The translations under genes were made by a program, and so were the position numbers. This document shows, in pieces, positions 1 through 8,429 of a stretch of 30,437 nucleotides of DNA. The DNA comes from JBFKMV01 sp041629655 (GTDB taxonomy: Bacteria > Acidobacteriota > Polarisedimenticolia > Polarisedimenticolales > Polarisedimenticolaceae). The notes under the pieces are model-generated. The model was given only the letters and a program-made list of their open reading frames with translations, was not told the DNA's origin and searched no databases. The stretch lies in contig JBFKMV010000040.1 in assembly GCA_041629655.1 (NCBI GenBank), forward strand, positions 1 to 30,437, written 5' to 3'. How positions within the stretch are numbered: position 1 is the stretch's first letter; each line of letters opens with the position of its first letter.

Positions 1-2300
<2,300 letters not shown>

Positions 2301-2332
2301 CGTCCCGTTCCCCGGTTGGAGTGGAGAGCCGG

Positions 2333-2341
2333 ATTCTAGCA
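2333..2341 (-). promoter_or_regulatory. Extended -10 promoter element of uvrA
   Basis: Read leftward this is TGCTAGAAT: a TAGAAT -10 hexamer preceded by the TGn of an extended -10 promoter. It lies 33 bases before the uvrA ATG. No good -35 is visible, as expected for the extended type. The same nine bases occur before panB and the PcrA helicase gene. The assignment is by pattern only. Confidence 0.5.
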
Positions 2342-2373
2342 CCGCGGCCGACGGGGCCCCGCCGTCGCCTGTT

Positions 2374-2403
2374 TTGCGGGATGCGACACCGCTGCGCTAT
2401 CCT
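2374..2403 (+). promoter_or_regulatory. Promoter of the 2410 operon, leaderless layout
   Basis: TTGCGG at 2374-2379 and TATCCT at 2398-2403 are separated by 18 bases, a sigma70-like arrangement. The GTG start codon begins only 7 bases after the -10 box, so transcription should start at or next to the start codon. There is no Shine-Dalgarno sequence before the GTG, which fits a leaderless mRNA. Confidence 0.5.
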
Positions 2404-2409
2404 TCGCGC

Positions 2410-3060
2410 GTGAACCGGCGCCGTTCAACCCGCAGCTGGTGGCCCTTGCTGGCGTTGTTGCTCGCGAGCGCGCTGGCCTCGTTACAGGCGGGCCGGGCTG
2501 ACAATCCCGCGCCGGTATTCGTGCCCGATCCGCCGGCGGAGCAGCCCGGCGTCGTCGAGGGCGAGACGTGGACCTTCGACGGCGGAGACTACACCGTGCG
2601 GGTCCAGCGGCTCGACGACGCCGCGCGGCTGGACTACATCACCGATCGCACGGGAATCCGCCTCGATCCGTTCGCTCCGCGCCCGGACCGGCCGCGGAGC
2701 TACCCGACGTTCCTGGTGCAGCTGCGCAACCTGGGCTCGGGCACGCTCAGCCTGCATCCCCAGAATTGCTGGCTCGTCGCGGGCGTGGTGCCGGACTACC
2801 CGCTGGACGTGCCGACGATCGAAAGCTCCTACGCGATGCTGGAGCAGCCGATGCCGCCGGCCTTCCGCAACCTGCACAAGGTGCTGCTGGACGGCGAGAA
2901 GGTCGTGGGCACGGGACAGCAGGTCTCGGGGCTGCTGGTCTACCGGCCGCTCAAGCCGCGGGTCAAGCGGTTCCGGGTCGAGGTCCAGGTGACCACCCCG
3001 TCGGGGGGTGTCAACCGTTTCGCCGCGAGCTACCGGCGAGAGAAAAAAAAGAAAGGATAG
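2410..3060 (+). CDS. Exported protein of unknown function
   Basis: A 216-residue protein whose family I do not recognise. The GTG start at 2410 is chosen because a signal peptide begins there (basic NRRRSTRS, then hydrophobic WWPLLALLLASALASL, probable cleavage near LQAGRA). A promoter-like -10 also sits just upstream, which rules out a longer in-frame start at 2185. The mature part reads as a single beta-rich domain; the segment GTGQQVSGLLVYRPLKPRVK resembles exported immunoglobulin-like or DUF4352-like domains, but this is only an impression. The C-terminus is a lysine run (EKKKKG) coded over an A8 tract. It is the first gene of an apparent operon with folD, which starts 6 bases later, and coaE. 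Its probable site is the periplasm or outer surface. Confidence 0.8.
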   Translation: MNRRRSTRSWWPLLALLLASALASLQAGRADNPAPVFVPDPPAEQPGVVEGETWTFDGGDYTVRVQRLDDAARLDYITDRTGIRLDPFAPRPDRPRSYPTFLVQLRNLGSGTLSLHPQNCWLVAGVVPDYPLDVPTIESSYAMLEQPMPPAFRNLHKVLLDGEKVVGTGQQVSGLLVYRPLKPRVKRFRVEVQVTTPSGGVNRFAASYRREKKKKG

Positions 3061-3066
3061 CCAGGG

Positions 3067-4011
3067 ATGAGCGTGGAGACGGATTCGGCGAAGGTGCTGG
3101 ACGGGAAGGCGACGGCTGACGAGATCCGCCGCGAGGTGGCCGCGGGGGTCGCCGCGCTCCGCGCCGAGCGCGGCGTGGTCCCGGGTCTGACGGTGGTGCT
3201 GGTCGGGGAGAACCCGGCCTCCGCGATCTACGTCCGCAACAAGGAGAAGGCCGCCACCAAGGCCGGCATGCGCTCGGACACGATCCGCCTGCCGGAGAGC
3301 GCTGCGGAAGCCGAGATCCTGGAGACCGTCGACCGGCTCAACCGCGATCCGGCGGTGCACGGCATCCTGGTGCAGCTTCCGCTGCCCGGCGGCGTCGACG
3401 AGCAGCGCGTGATCGAGTCGATCGACCCGCTGAAGGACGTGGACGGTTTCCATCCCGTCAACGCCGGGCGGCTGCTGTCGGGTCTGCCGGGTCTCGTGCC
3501 GTGCACGCCCGCGGGCATCCTGGAGCTGTTGCGGCGCTACGAGATCCCGCTGCTCGGGCGGCGGGCGGTCGTGATCGGCCGCAGCAACATCGTCGGCAAG
3601 CCGATGGCGGTGCTGCTGCTGCGCGAGCACTGCACGGTCACGATCTGCCATTCGCGCACCCGCGACCTGGCCGAGGTGGCGGCGAGCGCCGACATCCTCG
3701 TCGCCGCGGTGGGCAGGCCGGCGATGGTGCGCACCGATTTCATCAAGCCGGGCGCCGTCGTGGTCGACGTGGGCATCCACCCCGTCGAGGACGAGGCGAG
3801 CTGTCGCGCGCTGTACGGCGACGACGAGCGGCGACTGCGTGCCGTCCGTGAGCGCGGCTCGACGCTGGTCGGCGACGTCCACCCGCTGGAGGCGCGCGCA
3901 CGCGCCGGCTGGCTGTCGCCCGTTCCCGGTGGCGTGGGACCGCTGACGATCGCGCTGCTGCTGCGCAACACGCTGGAGGCCGCGCGGCGCGCCGCGGGTC
4001 CGGCGAGCTGA
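3067..4011 (+). CDS. folD: Bifunctional methylenetetrahydrofolate dehydrogenase / methenyltetrahydrofolate cyclohydrolase
   Basis: Interconverts 5,10-methylene-, 5,10-methenyl- and 10-formyl-tetrahydrofolate with NADP in cytoplasmic one-carbon metabolism. The protein has 314 residues, slightly longer than the usual 285-300. Family motifs appear in order: the YVRNKEKAATKAG segment with the catalytic Y-x-x-x-K, HGILVQLPLP, DPLKDVDGFHPVNAGRL, the dinucleotide-binding VVIGRSNIVGKPMA, and PVPGGVGPLTIALLLRNT. The extra length lies in a charged insertion before the last motif (around ALYGDDERRLRAVRERG). The ATG follows the exported-protein gene by 6 bases, and coaE starts 2 bases after its stop, so the three are probably co-transcribed. 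Confidence 0.96.
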   Translation: MSVETDSAKVLDGKATADEIRREVAAGVAALRAERGVVPGLTVVLVGENPASAIYVRNKEKAATKAGMRSDTIRLPESAAEAEILETVDRLNRDPAVHGILVQLPLPGGVDEQRVIESIDPLKDVDGFHPVNAGRLLSGLPGLVPCTPAGILELLRRYEIPLLGRRAVVIGRSNIVGKPMAVLLLREHCTVTICHSRTRDLAEVAASADILVAAVGRPAMVRTDFIKPGAVVVDVGIHPVEDEASCRALYGDDERRLRAVRERGSTLVGDVHPLEARARAGWLSPVPGGVGPLTIALLLRNTLEAARRAAGPAS

Positions 4012-4013
4012 CG

Positions 4014-4664
4014 GTGCCGGCCGCACGGCCGGTGCTGCGCGTCGGGCTGACCGGCGGGATCGCCTCCGGGAAATCCACCGTCGCGGAGTTCCTGCGCGAG
4101 CTCGGCGCGCGCGTCGTCGACGGGGACCGTCTGGCTCACGAGGTGATGGAACCGGGCGCGGCGGCGCACGACGCGGTGGTGGCCCGGTTCGGACGGGGCA
4201 TCCTCGACGAGGCGGGCCGGATCGACCGCGGACGCCTGGGTCCGGTCGTGTTCGCCGATGCGGAGGCCCGTGCCGTGCTCAACGCGATCGTCCACCCCGC
4301 GGTCCGGGCCGCGGCGTGGCGGCGGATGGACGCGCCGTGGGATCCCGGCGCGCTCCCGATCGCCGTGTTCGACGCGGCGCTGCTGGTCGAGACCGGCGCC
4401 TGGCGGCAACTGCACCGGCTGGTCGTCACCCGCTGCAGTCCCGAGACCCAGCTGCGGCGACTGCTCGAGCGCGGCCTCGCTCGCGACGACGCCGCGGCGC
4501 GGATCGCCGCCCAGGCGCCGCTGGCGGACAAGCTGGCCGCCGCGCACTACGTGATCGAGACCGACACCACCCTCGAGGAGACCCGCCGCCAGACCGAGGA
4601 GGTGTGGGATTTCCTGGTCAGCGACCAGGCACAGCTGGAGCGACCGGCGTCGCAGCCGGACTAG
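4014..4664 (+). CDS. coaE: Dephospho-CoA kinase
   Basis: Catalyses the last step of coenzyme A synthesis, ATP-dependent phosphorylation of dephospho-CoA at the 3' hydroxyl. The protein has 216 residues, normal for the family. It has the P-loop GLTGGIASGKST near the N-terminus, the VVDGDRLAHEV segment that binds substrate, a VFDAALLVETG motif and a lid-like region with RLLERGLARDDAAARI. The GTG start lies 2 bases after the folD stop, suggesting translational coupling. The TAG stop (4662-4664) overlaps the stop of the opposing panC gene in one shared CTAG. With panB and panC on the other strand, the locus joins early and late steps of the CoA pathway. Confidence 0.95.
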   Translation: MPAARPVLRVGLTGGIASGKSTVAEFLRELGARVVDGDRLAHEVMEPGAAAHDAVVARFGRGILDEAGRIDRGRLGPVVFADAEARAVLNAIVHPAVRAAAWRRMDAPWDPGALPIAVFDAALLVETGAWRQLHRLVVTRCSPETQLRRLLERGLARDDAAARIAAQAPLADKLAAAHYVIETDTTLEETRRQTEEVWDFLVSDQAQLERPASQPD

Positions 4665-5542
4665 GTCCGCTGCTGCCTGTCCTTCTTATCCTTGCGCGGC
4701 GGTCGCAAGCGGGTGTTGTCGATCAGCCGGGTCTCGCCGGAGCGGACGGCCAGCAGCAACAGGCACTCGCCGGCGAGCTCCTCGACCCGCTCCAGACGCT
4801 CGGCGTCCACCAGCTCCACGTAGTCGACCCGCAGCAGCCGCTCGGCGGCCAGCACGCCGCGCACCACCCCGGTGATGTCGTTGTGGCTACGCTTGCCCGC
4901 GGCCACCTCCTCGCGCGCCGTCTCCAGCGCGCGCGGAATGGCCCGCACCGCCTTGCGTTGCTCCGGCGACAGGTAGGCGTTGCGGCTGGACAGCGCGACC
5001 CCGTCCTCGTCACGCACGATCGGCAGCTCGAGGATCTCCACGTCCAGCATCAGGTCGCGGGCCATCCGCTTGATGATCACGGCCTGCTGGGCGTCCTTGC
5101 GGCCGAACGCGGCCACCGTGGGGCGCACGATCTCGAGCAGCTTCAGCACGACCGTGGTCACGCCGCGGAAGTGGCCCGGACGGCTCGCGCCTTCCAGGCG
5201 ATCGGACAGCCCCTCGACCTCGACGAACGTAGAGTGGCCCGGCGGGTACATCTCGTCGGCCTCGGGCGTGAACAGGTACGACACGCCCTCGGCGATGCAC
5301 AGGTCGGCGTCCCGGGCCAGCTCGCGCGGGTAGGCGCGGAAGTCCTCGTCGGGGCCGAACTGCGTCGGGTTGACGAACAGCGAGACCACGACGATGTCCG
5401 AGATCTCCTTGACGCGGCGGATCAGGCTCAGGTGGCCGTCGTGGAGCGCGCCCATCGTGGGCACGAAGCCGATCTTGGCCCCCGCCGCGCGCTCGCGCCG
5501 CGCGATCTCCCGCATCGTATGCACGAGCCGAACGATCTCCAT
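4661..5542 (-). CDS. panC: Pantothenate synthetase (pantoate-beta-alanine ligase)
   Basis: Joins pantoate and beta-alanine using ATP to make pantothenate (vitamin B5) in the cytoplasm. The protein has 293 residues. Visible family motifs are FVPTMGALHDGHLSLI (HDGH at residues 34-37), the VSLFVNPTQF segment, FGRKDAQQ and the KMSKS-like SSRNAYLS. The ATG at 5542 is preceded by a GGAGG-rich Shine-Dalgarno; the open frame upstream of it shows no relation to PanC. The C-terminus carries a short basic tail (RPPRKDKKDRQQRT). It lies 37 bases downstream of panB in the same direction. Its stop codon is antisense to the end of coaE. Confidence 0.96.
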   Translation of the reverse strand: MEIVRLVHTMREIARRERAAGAKIGFVPTMGALHDGHLSLIRRVKEISDIVVVSLFVNPTQFGPDEDFRAYPRELARDADLCIAEGVSYLFTPEADEMYPPGHSTFVEVEGLSDRLEGASRPGHFRGVTTVVLKLLEIVRPTVAAFGRKDAQQAVIIKRMARDLMLDVEILELPIVRDEDGVALSSRNAYLSPEQRKAVRAIPRALETAREEVAAGKRSHNDITGVVRGVLAAERLLRVDYVELVDAERLERVEELAGECLLLLAVRSGETRLIDNTRLRPPRKDKKDRQQRT

Positions 5543-5579
5543 CCCGCCGCCTCCGGATTCCGCCCGGCTCGCCCCGCGG

Positions 5580-6440
5580 TCAGCCGGTTCCGCCGGCCCG
5601 CGACGGCGGCTTGGCGGTGGCGCCGTAGGTCTCGAGCTCGGAGGGGAAGTTGCCCCGCCGCACGTCCTCGACCCAGCAACGGATCGACTCCGCGGCCTGC
5701 TCGTGCAGGCCGGCGTACTGCCGCACGAAGCGCGGCACCGCGCCGGGCAGCAACCCCAGCAGGTCGTGGAACACCAGTACCTGGCCGTCGCAGCCGGCGC
5801 CGGCGCCGATCCCGATCGTCGGCACCGGGATCTCGTGCGTGATCCGCTCGGCCAACGCTCCCGGCACACCCTCCAGCACCAGCCCGAACACGCCGGCGTC
5901 GGCGAGCGCGCGCGCGTCCTCGACCAGCCGCTCCGCGTCGTCCGCGCTCTTGCCCTGCACCTTGTAGCCACCCATCTGCAACACCGACTGCGGCGTCAGG
6001 CCGACGTGCCCCATCACGGGGATCTCGGCGTCCAGGATCGCGCGGATCACCGGCAGCCGGCGCGCGCCGCCCTCCAGCTTGACCGCGTCGGCGCCGGCCT
6101 CGCGCACGAAGCGCGCCGCGTTGCGCACCGCCTCCTCGGGGCCGAGGTGGTACGACAGCCACGGCATGTCGACGACCAGCAGCGCGCGGTTACGCTTGCG
6201 CCCCACCGCGCGGGCGTGGTGCAGCATGTCGTCCATCGTCACCGGCAGCGTGCTGTCGTATCCCAGCACCACGTTGCCCAGCGAGTCGCCGACCAGCAGG
6301 CAGTCCACCCCGCCGGCTTCCGCCGCGACGGTGGTGGCCGCGTCGTACGCGGTCAGCATGACCAGGGGCACGCCGCTGCCCTTGCGGGCGCGGAATTCGG
6401 GCACGGTGAGACGTTTGACGGCGGTTTCTCGGGGTTTCAT
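5580..6440 (-). CDS. panB: 3-methyl-2-oxobutanoate hydroxymethyltransferase
   Basis: Transfers a hydroxymethyl group from methylene-tetrahydrofolate to ketoisovalerate, giving ketopantoate, the first committed step of pantothenate synthesis. The protein has 286 residues. Conserved parts are LVMLTAYDAATTVAAE, VDCLLVGDSLGNVVLGYDST, VKLEGG, IPVMGHVGLTPQ and the TIGIGAGAGCDGQVLVFHDL segment. The ATG at 6440 follows a GAAGGAGG Shine-Dalgarno. The preceding 79-base gap holds an extended -10 box overlapping the end of the dgk gene, so panB-panC may be transcribed both from that promoter and by read-through. The folate cofactor links it functionally to folD and folK nearby. Confidence 0.96.
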   Translation of the reverse strand: MKPRETAVKRLTVPEFRARKGSGVPLVMLTAYDAATTVAAEAGGVDCLLVGDSLGNVVLGYDSTLPVTMDDMLHHARAVGRKRNRALLVVDMPWLSYHLGPEEAVRNAARFVREAGADAVKLEGGARRLPVIRAILDAEIPVMGHVGLTPQSVLQMGGYKVQGKSADDAERLVEDARALADAGVFGLVLEGVPGALAERITHEIPVPTIGIGAGAGCDGQVLVFHDLLGLLPGAVPRFVRQYAGLHEQAAESIRCWVEDVRRGNFPSELETYGATAKPPSRAGGTG

Positions 6441-6520
6441 GCGGCCTCCTTCTCTCCCCGCCCCCGTCGGGGGTCGAGGGATCGTGAGCCGGGGTGGGAC
6501 CGGGGATCGATCCCGGTATC

Positions 6521-7162
6521 TCATTCTAGCAGGGAGCCGAGCGGACGGTAGTACTGGACGCCGCGGTCCATCTTCTTGATCTGCTCGACCAGCTCGACGA
6601 GGTGCTCCTCGTGGTGCACGAAGTCGATCGAGGTGGTGTCGATGACCAGCAGCGGCGTCTGCGTGTAGTGGAAGAAGAAGTAGTTGTAGGCCTTGTTGAC
6701 CTCGTTGATGTAGGCCTCGGAGATGTTGGCCTCGACGTCCCGGTTGCGGCCCCGGATCCGCTCGACCAGGCAGCGCGTCTCCGCCTGCAGGTAGATCACC
6801 AGGTCGGGCTTCGGCGTCTGCGTCTCGAGCACGTCGTACAGCTTGTTGTAGATCAACAGCTCGCTGTCGTCGAGGTTGAGGTAGGCGAAGATCTTGTCCT
6901 TGGGGAAGATGAAGTCGCACAGGATGATCTTGCTGAACAGGTCGCGCTGCGAGAGCTGCTGGAGTTGACGGTAACGCGAGAGCAGGAAGAACAGCTGGGC
7001 CTGGAACGCCGCTCCCGGCTTGTCCTCGTAGAACTCGCCGAGGAACGGGTTGTTCACGTCTTCGAGCACCTTGTGCGCGTCGAACTTGCGCACGAGCAGC
7101 TCGACGAACGACGTCTTGCCGACGCCGATCGGACCTTCGACCGCAATGGAGCTGAATTTCAT
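6521..7162 (-). CDS. Deoxynucleoside kinase (dNK family)
   Basis: Phosphorylates deoxynucleosides with ATP for dNTP salvage; by family this would be a deoxyadenosine/deoxyguanosine kinase, but the substrate cannot be read from the sequence. The protein has 213 residues. It has the P-loop EGPIGVGKTSFVELL at the N-terminus, the dNK-type CDFIFPKDKIFA segment, and an arginine-rich lid (RIRGRNRDVEANI) followed by YINEVNKAYNYFFFHY. The ATG at 7162 is the only start close to the P-loop, with a purine-rich region upstream. It sits between folK and panB in the same direction. This folK-dNK-panB-panC order, as I recall it, occurs in several deltaproteobacterial-type genomes. Confidence 0.92.
   Translation of the reverse strand: MKFSSIAVEGPIGVGKTSFVELLVRKFDAHKVLEDVNNPFLGEFYEDKPGAAFQAQLFFLLSRYRQLQQLSQRDLFSKIILCDFIFPKDKIFAYLNLDDSELLIYNKLYDVLETQTPKPDLVIYLQAETRCLVERIRGRNRDVEANISEAYINEVNKAYNYFFFHYTQTPLLVIDTTSIDFVHHEEHLVELVEQIKKMDRGVQYYRPLGSLLE
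6523..6531 (-). promoter_or_regulatory. Extended -10 promoter element before panB
   Basis: Read leftward this is TGCTAGAAT, identical to the elements before uvrA and the PcrA helicase gene. It overlaps the last codons of the deoxynucleoside kinase gene: the final GAA and the first base of its TGA are part of or abut the box. The panB ATG is 82 bases downstream. No convincing -35 is seen. Confidence 0.4.
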
Positions 7163-7193
7163 GCGTGGAGGCCGCTCCTGCCGGAGGGGCCGG

Positions 7194-7223
7194 ATTATAT
7201 GAGCGCCCGTTCCGTCAAGGCAA
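7194..7223 (-). promoter_or_regulatory. Sigma70-like promoter of the deoxynucleoside kinase gene
   Basis: Read leftward, TTGCCT (7218-7223) and a perfect TATAAT (7194-7199) are separated by 18 bases. The -10 box contains the TAA stop codon of folK, so the promoter is embedded in the end of the upstream gene. The ATG follows 31 bases after the box. Confidence 0.55.
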
Positions 7224-7716
7224 GCGGGCCGAGCCGGACGACGTCCGGCTGCGCGGCGGCGAGCCGCCGGTCCTCTTCGACCACGGTCCGTCCGGTTGCC
7301 GGGTTGCGCAGCCCGGGCTCGAGCTCGGACAGCGGCGCGAGCACGAAGCGACGCCGCCACATGCGCGGGTGCGGCAGCACCAGACCCGGTTCGTCGCGCA
7401 CCAGCTCGCCGACGCACAGTAGGTCCAGGTCGAGCGTGCGCGGTCCGTTCTTGATCCGGCGCTCGCGCCCCAGCGCGGCCTCGATCGCCAGCAGCCGGGT
7501 CAGGATCTCGCGCGGGTCGAGCGGGGTCTCGATCCCGACGACGAGGTTGAGAAACGGCAGCGCCGAGACGCAGTCCAGCGGCGCGGTCCGCCAGACCGAG
7601 GAAACGGCGGCCGGGGCCAGCTCGCAAATCGCCAGCCGCTCCAGACCTCGCCGGAGGTGCTCGAGACGGTCGCCGAGATTGCTGCCGCAGCCGATGTACG
7701 CTTTCACGCGCGGCAT
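7195..7716 (-). CDS. folK: 2-amino-4-hydroxy-6-hydroxymethyldihydropteridine pyrophosphokinase
   Basis: Transfers pyrophosphate from ATP to 6-hydroxymethyl-dihydropterin in folate synthesis. The protein has 173 residues from the ATG at 7716. It shows YIGCGSNLGDR at the N-terminus, the family hallmark NGPRTLDLDLL and LPHPRMWRRRFVLAPLSEL. The start is uncertain. A TAGAAT box overlaps the ATG itself, so a transcript from that promoter would begin at or near the GTG at 7707, three codons in, giving a leaderless 170-residue protein starting at VKAYIGCG. The TAA stop is part of the -10 box of the next gene. It is divergent from the TPR-glmU-glmS group. Confidence 0.93.
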   Translation of the reverse strand: MPRVKAYIGCGSNLGDRLEHLRRGLERLAICELAPAAVSSVWRTAPLDCVSALPFLNLVVGIETPLDPREILTRLLAIEAALGRERRIKNGPRTLDLDLLCVGELVRDEPGLVLPHPRMWRRRFVLAPLSELEPGLRNPATGRTVVEEDRRLAAAQPDVVRLGPLALTERALI

Positions 7717-7745
7717 TCTAACGCCCGGCGGCGAAAGCCCGCCAA
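7715..7745 (-). promoter_or_regulatory. Candidate promoter of folK overlapping its ATG
   Basis: Read leftward, TTGGCG (7740-7745) and TAGAAT (7715-7720) are 19 bases apart. The last two bases of the -10 box are the first two of the annotated ATG. Transcription would start about 7 bases further on, at the GTG at 7707, implying a leaderless mRNA and a start three codons later than the ATG. Confidence 0.4.
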
Positions 7746-7753
7746 GACCCGAG

Positions 7754-7782
7754 TTGAAGCCATTTGCCAGCCCCGCTATATT
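7754..7782 (+). promoter_or_regulatory. Sigma70 promoter of the TPR-glmU genes
   Basis: TTGAAG at 7754-7759 and TATATT at 7777-7782 have exactly 17 bases between them, the best promoter match in the window. It is back to back with the folK promoter. The mRNA leader before the ATG at 7862 would be about 70 bases. Confidence 0.65.
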
Positions 7783-7794
7783 GGCGCGTTACCC

Positions 7795-7838
7795 GGGAGG
7801 CGCGTCCGCCTCCCCACGCGCCCCGCAGGCGGGGGCGC
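7795..7838 (+). promoter_or_regulatory. Two tandem hairpins in the leader of the TPR gene
   Basis: The first is a perfect 8-bp stem, GGGAGGCG / CGCCTCCC, with loop CGTC (7795-7814). The second pairs CCCCG with CGGGG around CAGG (7821-7834) and can extend to about 8 bp with a bulge, reaching 7838. Neither is followed by a T run, so they are not ordinary terminators. They sit between the promoter and the start codon and could affect mRNA stability or translation; no function is shown. Confidence 0.4.
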
Positions 7839-7861
7839 CGCGTGAGGTGATCGAACTCGAC

Positions 7862-8428
7862 ATGGCGACAAAGAAGAAGACCCCGTCCAAGACCGACGCC
7901 GCGGGCGACAAGCCCGGCGAGAGCAAGCATCACTCCGAAGCCTACGAGGCCGCGCTGGGGCAGTACGAGCAGGCGCTCGAGCTGGTGCGCGGCCAGAAGT
8001 ACGAGCAGGCGCTCGGGCTGCTCGGCTCGATCGCGGAGCTCCAGCGCGACGAGCCGGAGCTGGCCGACCGGGCGCGGACCTACTCCGAGCTGTGCCGCCG
8101 CAAGCTGGCTCCGGCCGCCGAGGCACCGGCGACCGTCGAGGAGAAGTACCTGCGAGCGGTGGTGCTGACCAACGAGCGCCGCCTGGACGAGGCGATCGCG
8201 TTGCTCGACGAGGCCGCGCGGGAGGAACCGACCAACGTCTCGGTGCTCTACACGCGCGCCTCGGCGCGCGCGCTGCAGGGCAACACCGAGGCGGTGGTGA
8301 CCGACCTGCGCCAGGCGATCCTCGTCGACCCGACCGTCCGTTACCAGGCCGTCAACGACCCCGACTTCGAGAAGGTCCGCGACGACGCAGCGTTCATCGA
8401 TCTGATCGAGCCCGGCACCGGAGCCTGA
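7862..8428 (+). CDS. TPR-repeat protein of unknown role
   Basis: A 188-residue protein without a signal peptide, so probably cytoplasmic. The first 30 residues are charged and lysine-rich (MATKKKTPSK). The rest is helical, with tetratricopeptide-like units: one around AYEAALGQYEQALELVRGQK and its neighbour ALGLLGSIAELQRDEP, and a clearer pair around EEKYLRAVVLTNERRLDEAI and VLYTRASARALQGNTEAVV. The C-terminal DPDFEKVRDDAAFIDLIE is typical of the last TPR in many bacterial proteins. TPR units are protein-binding scaffolds; the partner is not known. The ATG at 7862 has a weak Shine-Dalgarno; an in-frame GTG at 7847 is an alternative. glmU starts one base after its stop, so the two are almost certainly one transcript. 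Confidence 0.85.
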   Translation: MATKKKTPSKTDAAGDKPGESKHHSEAYEAALGQYEQALELVRGQKYEQALGLLGSIAELQRDEPELADRARTYSELCRRKLAPAAEAPATVEEKYLRAVVLTNERRLDEAIALLDEAAREEPTNVSVLYTRASARALQGNTEAVVTDLRQAILVDPTVRYQAVNDPDFEKVRDDAAFIDLIEPGTGA

Positions 8429-8429
8429 A

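Noticed and set aside
3042..3060. Programmed frameshift at the A8 tract ending the exported-protein gene
   Set aside because: The -1 frame runs only to 3119 without a recognisable domain, and the tract simply codes a lysine tail. No stimulatory hairpin was seen.
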